This document shows positions 7,005 through 9,103 of a stretch of DNA of 9,103 bases, piece after piece. Each line of letters opens with the position of its first letter. The first letter of the stretch is position 1. Below the pieces are notes generated by a model. The model worked only from the letters and a program-made list of their open reading frames with translations. It made no database searches and was not told where the DNA came from. The DNA is from Verrucomicrobiales bacterium. Its GTDB lineage: Bacteria > Verrucomicrobiota > Verrucomicrobiia > Verrucomicrobiales > SKLO01. Location: positions 1 through 9,103 of the forward strand of contig SKLO01000252.1 in the NCBI GenBank assembly GCA_007123195.1, read 5' to 3'. A program made the position numbers and the translations under genes.

Positions 7005-7849
7005 GGACGCGTGACGGTCTCCGAACCGGGGTTGGATTGCAGGGCGGCCGGCGGCTGGATCCAGCGCACCATTTCAAAGGCGCCTCCCTTGGGCAGCATC
7101 ACCGCCAGGGCCTGGCGGATTTCGCCGGTGCGGGGATGCATCGACATCACTTCCACCACCAAGCCGTTTTCAGCACTTCGACCGATCCACCGCGATACCC
7201 AGAAATCCATCGGGTCCGGAGCCTCGGTCCAGGTGAAGGAGGCACCTGGTGCACCCGCTCCGGCCAGGGCGCGGACAAAGACGGGTTCAAACGCCTGATT
7301 CACCCAGCGGAATACCCGGAACCACGCGGGCGACACGTCGCTTTGCGGCGCCGGCACAATCAGGACCCGGGAGCCGTCGCCGCGAAGGTCGCCCGCCCAC
7401 TCGGGCAGGCTCACCCCGAAATGCCATTGGCCAAAGGCCAGCGGATCGGCCGGATCCGTCACCGCCGGGCTGGCCCAAAGGATCCTTGTGGCTTGGTCGA
7501 CGACGCGGACCTGAAAGAAATCCCCGGCTTCGGTTTCGCCCCCGATGCGCTGCCAGATGATCGTTTCCAGCTGCCCGTCGCCGGTCAGATCAGCCAGGAT
7601 GCTTCCCGGTCCGGAGGCGTCCGCTTGCAGATGGAAGCCGCCCGGCCCATGCCCTGCGAGCGCCAACAGGAGGATGGAAAAAGACCGTGCAAGCCAGTTT
7701 GCCCCGGAACTCCGGATTCCGCCGGCCGACCGTTGGCGATGCATGGGTGACAAGCTCCTCCCCCGCCTCTCCGAATGCACAAGAAGAGCCGGATCAGAGC
7801 ATAGCCTGCTTGTTCCACAGGCGCGAGCAGCTTGGTCAGCGATGGCCAT
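7001..7849 (-). CDS. Exported protein with two FG-GAP/VCBS-like D-x-x-G-D-G motifs
   Basis: 282 residues from ATG 7849, or 247 from ATG 7744. ATG 7849 has a near-ideal Shine-Dalgarno at a nine-base spacing. ATG 7744 instead yields a conventional signal-peptide shape (basic residues, then 'SFSILLLALAG') and has GAGGAG about ten bases upstream. I list the outer start, but the inner one gives the more natural exported protein. The mature part contains DLTGDGQ (87-93) and DLRGDGS (154-160), the calcium-binding loop type of FG-GAP/VCBS beta-propeller blades, each followed by a hydrophobic strand ('LETIIWQ', 'RVLIVPA'). Only two blades are obvious, fewer than a full propeller. The rest is Trp/Phe-rich beta sequence. 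Its stop overlaps the next ATG by four bases. It is the first gene of the unit. Binding to a surface or a partner protein is inferred, not seen. Confidence 0.85.
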   Translation of the reverse strand: MAIADQAARACGTSRLCSDPALLVHSERRGRSLSPMHRQRSAGGIRSSGANWLARSFSILLLALAGHGPGGFHLQADASGPGSILADLTGDGQLETIIWQRIGGETEAGDFFQVRVVDQATRILWASPAVTDPADPLAFGQWHFGVSLPEWAGDLRGDGSRVLIVPAPQSDVSPAWFRVFRWVNQAFEPVFVRALAGAGAPGASFTWTEAPDPMDFWVSRWIGRSAENGLVVEVMSMHPRTGEIRQALAVMLPKGGAFEMVRWIQPPAALQSNPGSETVTRP

Positions 7850-8276
7850 GTGAGGTGTCCTCCTTTACAAGACAGAATACCGCACCCATGGACCGGAAAA
7901 CCACGCATATCTTGCCAAAAAACGGGCGTAAATTATCGCGCACCCCGGGCAACCCGCGGCGGCCGGCTGAGGGCCTGTTAAACGGATTCACCCATTTGAT
8001 TCCTGGGAACCGCGCAAAGTCCGCGTCATTGGAATGGACGATCAGGCCGAACTCCGCCGCCACGGCAGCGATGTGAGCATCCGTCGCCAGTTTTCCCGCC
8101 GTGCCGATGCTTTCGACATTCCTTCTCACCAGTTCCCAATGCTGCCCGTCTGGTGCCTGCCATCGGACGACAGGCTGCGCCACCCAGCCATCGACGACGC
8201 CCACAGCCGCCTCCGCGGTCAACGGCTGTTGAAACACGTTGGGGCTCGTGGACAGACGAATGAAGCCGAGCACCAC
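7836..8276 (-). pseudogene. vapC: VapC-family PIN toxin lacking its N-terminus, with a read-through tail
   Basis: From GTG 8276 the frame reads 'VVLGFIRLSTSPNVFQQPL', '...GVVDGW...', 'WELVRRNV', 'LATDAHIAAVAAEFG', 'HSNDADFARFPGIKWVNPF'. This is the C-terminal two thirds of a VapC-type PIN-domain ribonuclease, about 99 residues of a family usually around 135-145. Asp66 (TDAH) and the Asp84/Asp86 loop (SNDADF) are present, but the N-terminal 'DxNxLLY' strand with the first catalytic Asp and the conserved central Glu are missing. The frame continues upstream only 13 codons to a stop at 8316-8318, through sequence unlike VapC. After the usual VapC ending (WVNPF, codon at 7980-7982) it runs on for 47 unrelated residues. 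It is therefore very probably inactive. The break coincides with the hairpin cluster starting at 8298. Confidence 0.85.
7859..7866 (-). promoter_or_regulatory. Strong Shine-Dalgarno AAAGGAGG
   Basis: AAAGGAGG ends nine bases before ATG 7849. It is the best ribosome site in the window and marks the probable translational start of the six-gene unit. The sequence upstream (about 7867-7976) should hold the promoter, but I could not find a well-spaced -35/-10 pair. It also lies inside the read-through tail of the vapC remnant, which argues that the tail is not maintained as coding sequence. Confidence 0.65.
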
Positions 8277-8297
8277 GGCGTGGATCAGTATCGGGGT

Positions 8298-8326
8298 CCG
8301 GTGGTGTCGCTGCGCTCAACCACCGG
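8298..8326. repeat. REP-like palindrome, copy 1
   Basis: CCGGTGGT (8298-8305) and ACCACCGG (8319-8326) form a perfect 8-bp stem around the 13-base loop GTCGCTGCGCTCA. Copy 2 at 8452-8481 is the same element in reverse orientation with a single extra base in the loop. It abuts the point where VapC homology stops. Confidence 0.85.
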
Positions 8327-8337
8327 CTACCGGATGT

Positions 8338-8352
8338 GATCCCTCCGGGATC
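8338..8352. repeat. Small hairpin GATCCC-TCC-GGGATC
   Basis: A perfect 6-bp stem with a 3-base loop, lying between the two REP-like palindromes. Confidence 0.7.
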
Positions 8353-8424
8353 GATGTCCCAAGGCTGCGCTTGATCCTTCGGGCCATCACACGTCCTGGC
8401 AAATCACCGGTCGATCCGTCTCCC

Positions 8425-8441
8425 GCAAGCTGGAGGCTTGC
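8425..8441. repeat. Small hairpin GCAAGC-TGGAG-GCTTGC
   Basis: A perfect 6-bp stem with a 5-base loop, immediately left of REP-like copy 2. Hairpins of this wording are, from memory, frequent between genes in Verrucomicrobiota genomes; that is a recollection to be checked. Confidence 0.7.
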
Positions 8442-8451
8442 CAGCTGGTAG

Positions 8452-8481
8452 CCGGTGGTTGAGCGCCAGCGACACCACCGG
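8452..8481. repeat. REP-like palindrome, copy 2 (inverted)
   Basis: CCGGTGGT (8452-8459) and ACCACCGG (8474-8481) flank the loop TGAGCGCCAGCGAC. Its reverse complement matches copy 1 except for one extra base in the loop, and the match extends into the flank (CTACC). Two inverted copies 125 bases apart resemble a BIME-type pair. Confidence 0.85.
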
Positions 8482-8503
8482 ATAACCATCCCCAAAAAAC
8501 TGT

Positions 8504-8520
8504 GCAACCTGAAGGGATGC
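8504..8520. repeat. Imperfect hairpin GCAACC-TGAAG-GGATGC
   Basis: A 6-bp stem with one mismatch and a 5-base loop. It is the last element of the hairpin cluster, between REP-like copy 2 and the 63-residue gene. The stretch 8298-8555 holds no recognisable gene. Open frames through it are translated repeat. Confidence 0.55.
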
Positions 8521-8555
8521 CATCAAGCGGGCCGAAGCAGTGAGTCGGCAACATT

Positions 8556-8747
8556 TCAATCTGGATGGTTGATGATTCGCTCCCGTTCGATTCCTGAGAA
8601 TCCCTTTCCCAGCGCCAGCGCGGCCCGCATGCGCTGCTCGACAGTCATCTCCTCCACGCGTCTGATTTCGGCGCGTAGCGCCGCATCCGCGCTGGCACTT
8701 CGGCGGGGCCTGGGGATGGGATGTGCTTGGATTTCGATTTCCTTCAT
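8556..8747 (-). CDS. Small 63-residue protein, possibly an antitoxin or other small accessory protein
   Basis: From ATG 8747 the product begins MKEIEIQAHPIPRPRR, then forms a mostly helical, charged body ('DAALRAEIRRVEEMTVEQRMRAALALGKGF'), ending in 'IINHPD'. The 'EEMTVEQRMRAALALG' segment resembles a short motif I have seen in small conserved proteins beside toxin-like or nucleotidyltransferase genes, but I cannot name the family. No convincing Shine-Dalgarno precedes ATG 8747; the frame stays open upstream to ATG 8795, though those extra 16 residues look non-coding. It lies between a broken ATPase and the hairpin cluster that truncates vapC, so it may be an orphan survivor, with its own C-terminus possibly altered too. 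Association with the vapC remnant as its antitoxin is conceivable but not shown. Confidence 0.55.
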   Translation of the reverse strand: MKEIEIQAHPIPRPRRSASADAALRAEIRRVEEMTVEQRMRAALALGKGFSGIERERIINHPD

Positions 8748-8836
8748 TCGCGACAGTCGACTTCCACAAAATGCGGTTGATGGGTCAAAAAGCAATCCCC
8801 GATGGGCTGCGGACTGTGAATCGGTGGTTCCTCCGG

Positions 8837-9103
8837 CTAAGGGTGCAGGTACTCAAGCAGCCCGGCGGCCTCGACCGTGTCGGAGAGTGGGTAGGCTTCC
8901 CCCTGGGGAATCACAGATCCAGCTCCGGGTCCGCCAGCTTGGCGAGATCCGAGGGGCGCTCCAGATCGACGTAGTGGGTCGGCTTGTCGAAGTCGAGCTC
9001 CCGGGCGAGCGTCGTCTTGCCGACCTGCCGGGAGCCCAGCAACGCCACCACCGGACTACGCCGGAGGCGCTGCTGCAGCGTGGCGGTGAGAGATCGGCTT
9101 TGC
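8837..9103 (-). pseudogene. AAA_14/DUF4143-type ATPase remnant with large internal deletion
   Basis: Reading in from the right edge, the frame gives 'LTATLQQRLRRSPVVALLG', Walker A GSRQVGKTT (about 9012-9038), 'LARELDFDKPTHYVDLERPSD' and 'LAKLADPELDL', then TGA at 8911-8913. This is the classic N-terminus of the AAA_14 plus DUF4143 ATPase family (normally about 370-430 residues), cut off just after the DPEL motif. In another frame directly downstream, 'VIPQGEAYPLSDTVEAAGLLEYL' ends at TAG 8837-8839, matching the usual C-terminal ending of the same family. The two ends therefore meet near 8912-8920 with roughly 300 residues missing and a frame change. Walker B and the DUF4143 domain are gone, so the gene is dead. 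The true start lies beyond the right edge. Confidence 0.82.

Noticed and set aside
6162..7298. A 378-codon plus-strand open frame.
   Set aside because: It is antisense to the zinc-ribbon single-TM gene and to the end of the FG-GAP-like gene. Its Arg/Gly/His-rich translation has no recognisable motif.
7867..7976. Promoter for the six-gene unit (candidate boxes TTTACG, TTGGCA, TATTCT).
   Set aside because: The boxes do not pair at 16-18 bases. A promoter is expected here but cannot be placed from sequence alone.
8298..8520. CRISPR array or insertion sequence as explanation for the repeats.
   Set aside because: There are only two copies, inverted rather than direct. There are no regular spacers, no transposase and no target-site duplication that I can see.
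8404..8769. A 121-codon minus-strand frame overlapping the small 63-residue gene and the repeats.
   Set aside because: Its second half is translated hairpin repeat (VVSLALNHRL and similar) and its first half is an off-frame reading of the small gene.

Overview
The window is GC-rich, and every gene I can support lies on the minus strand. There is no rRNA, tRNA or housekeeping gene to fix the taxonomy. A Verrucomicrobiota or Planctomycetota bacterium is my best guess. It rests on GC-rich coding, several signal-peptide proteins with zinc-ribbon/transmembrane architectures, a SUMF (formylglycine-generating-enzyme-like) domain protein, and hairpin-rich repeats of a kind I associate with those phyla. 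This is inference, not proof.

Positions 7849 down to 1 hold six tightly packed genes that look like one transcription unit. In transcription order they are: (1) a secreted protein with two FG-GAP/VCBS-like D-x-x-G-D-G motifs; (2) a zinc-ribbon, single-TM protein with an extracytoplasmic part; (3) a zinc-ribbon protein with about five TM helices, Yip1-like in layout; (4) a very large (973 aa) exported multidomain protein of unknown function; (5) a soluble protein with a winged-helix-like segment and a C-terminal zinc ribbon; (6) a SUMF-domain protein that runs off the left edge. Junctions are a 4-nt overlap, a 1-nt overlap, a 94-nt gap, a 12-nt gap and a 1-nt gap. The 94-nt gap before gene 4 is the only place inside the unit with room for another promoter. 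Three of the six products carry the same kind of paired CxxC ribbon, placed at the N-terminus in two and the C-terminus in one. I cannot name this as a known system. It reads as an uncharacterised envelope-associated module in which membrane zinc-ribbon proteins, a large exported protein and a SUMF protein are made together.

Positions 7850 to 9103 are different: a small graveyard of accessory genes. From right to left they are an AAA_14/DUF4143-type ATPase reduced to its N-terminal Walker A part joined to its last ~20 residues; a 63-residue orphan protein that may be an antitoxin or another small accessory protein; a cluster of five hairpins including two inverted copies of a ~30-bp REP-like palindrome; and a VapC/PIN toxin lacking its N-terminus exactly where the repeat cluster begins. 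A near-ideal Shine-Dalgarno at 7859-7866 then opens the six-gene unit. I saw no convincing plus-strand gene; the long plus-strand open frames are antisense shadows.
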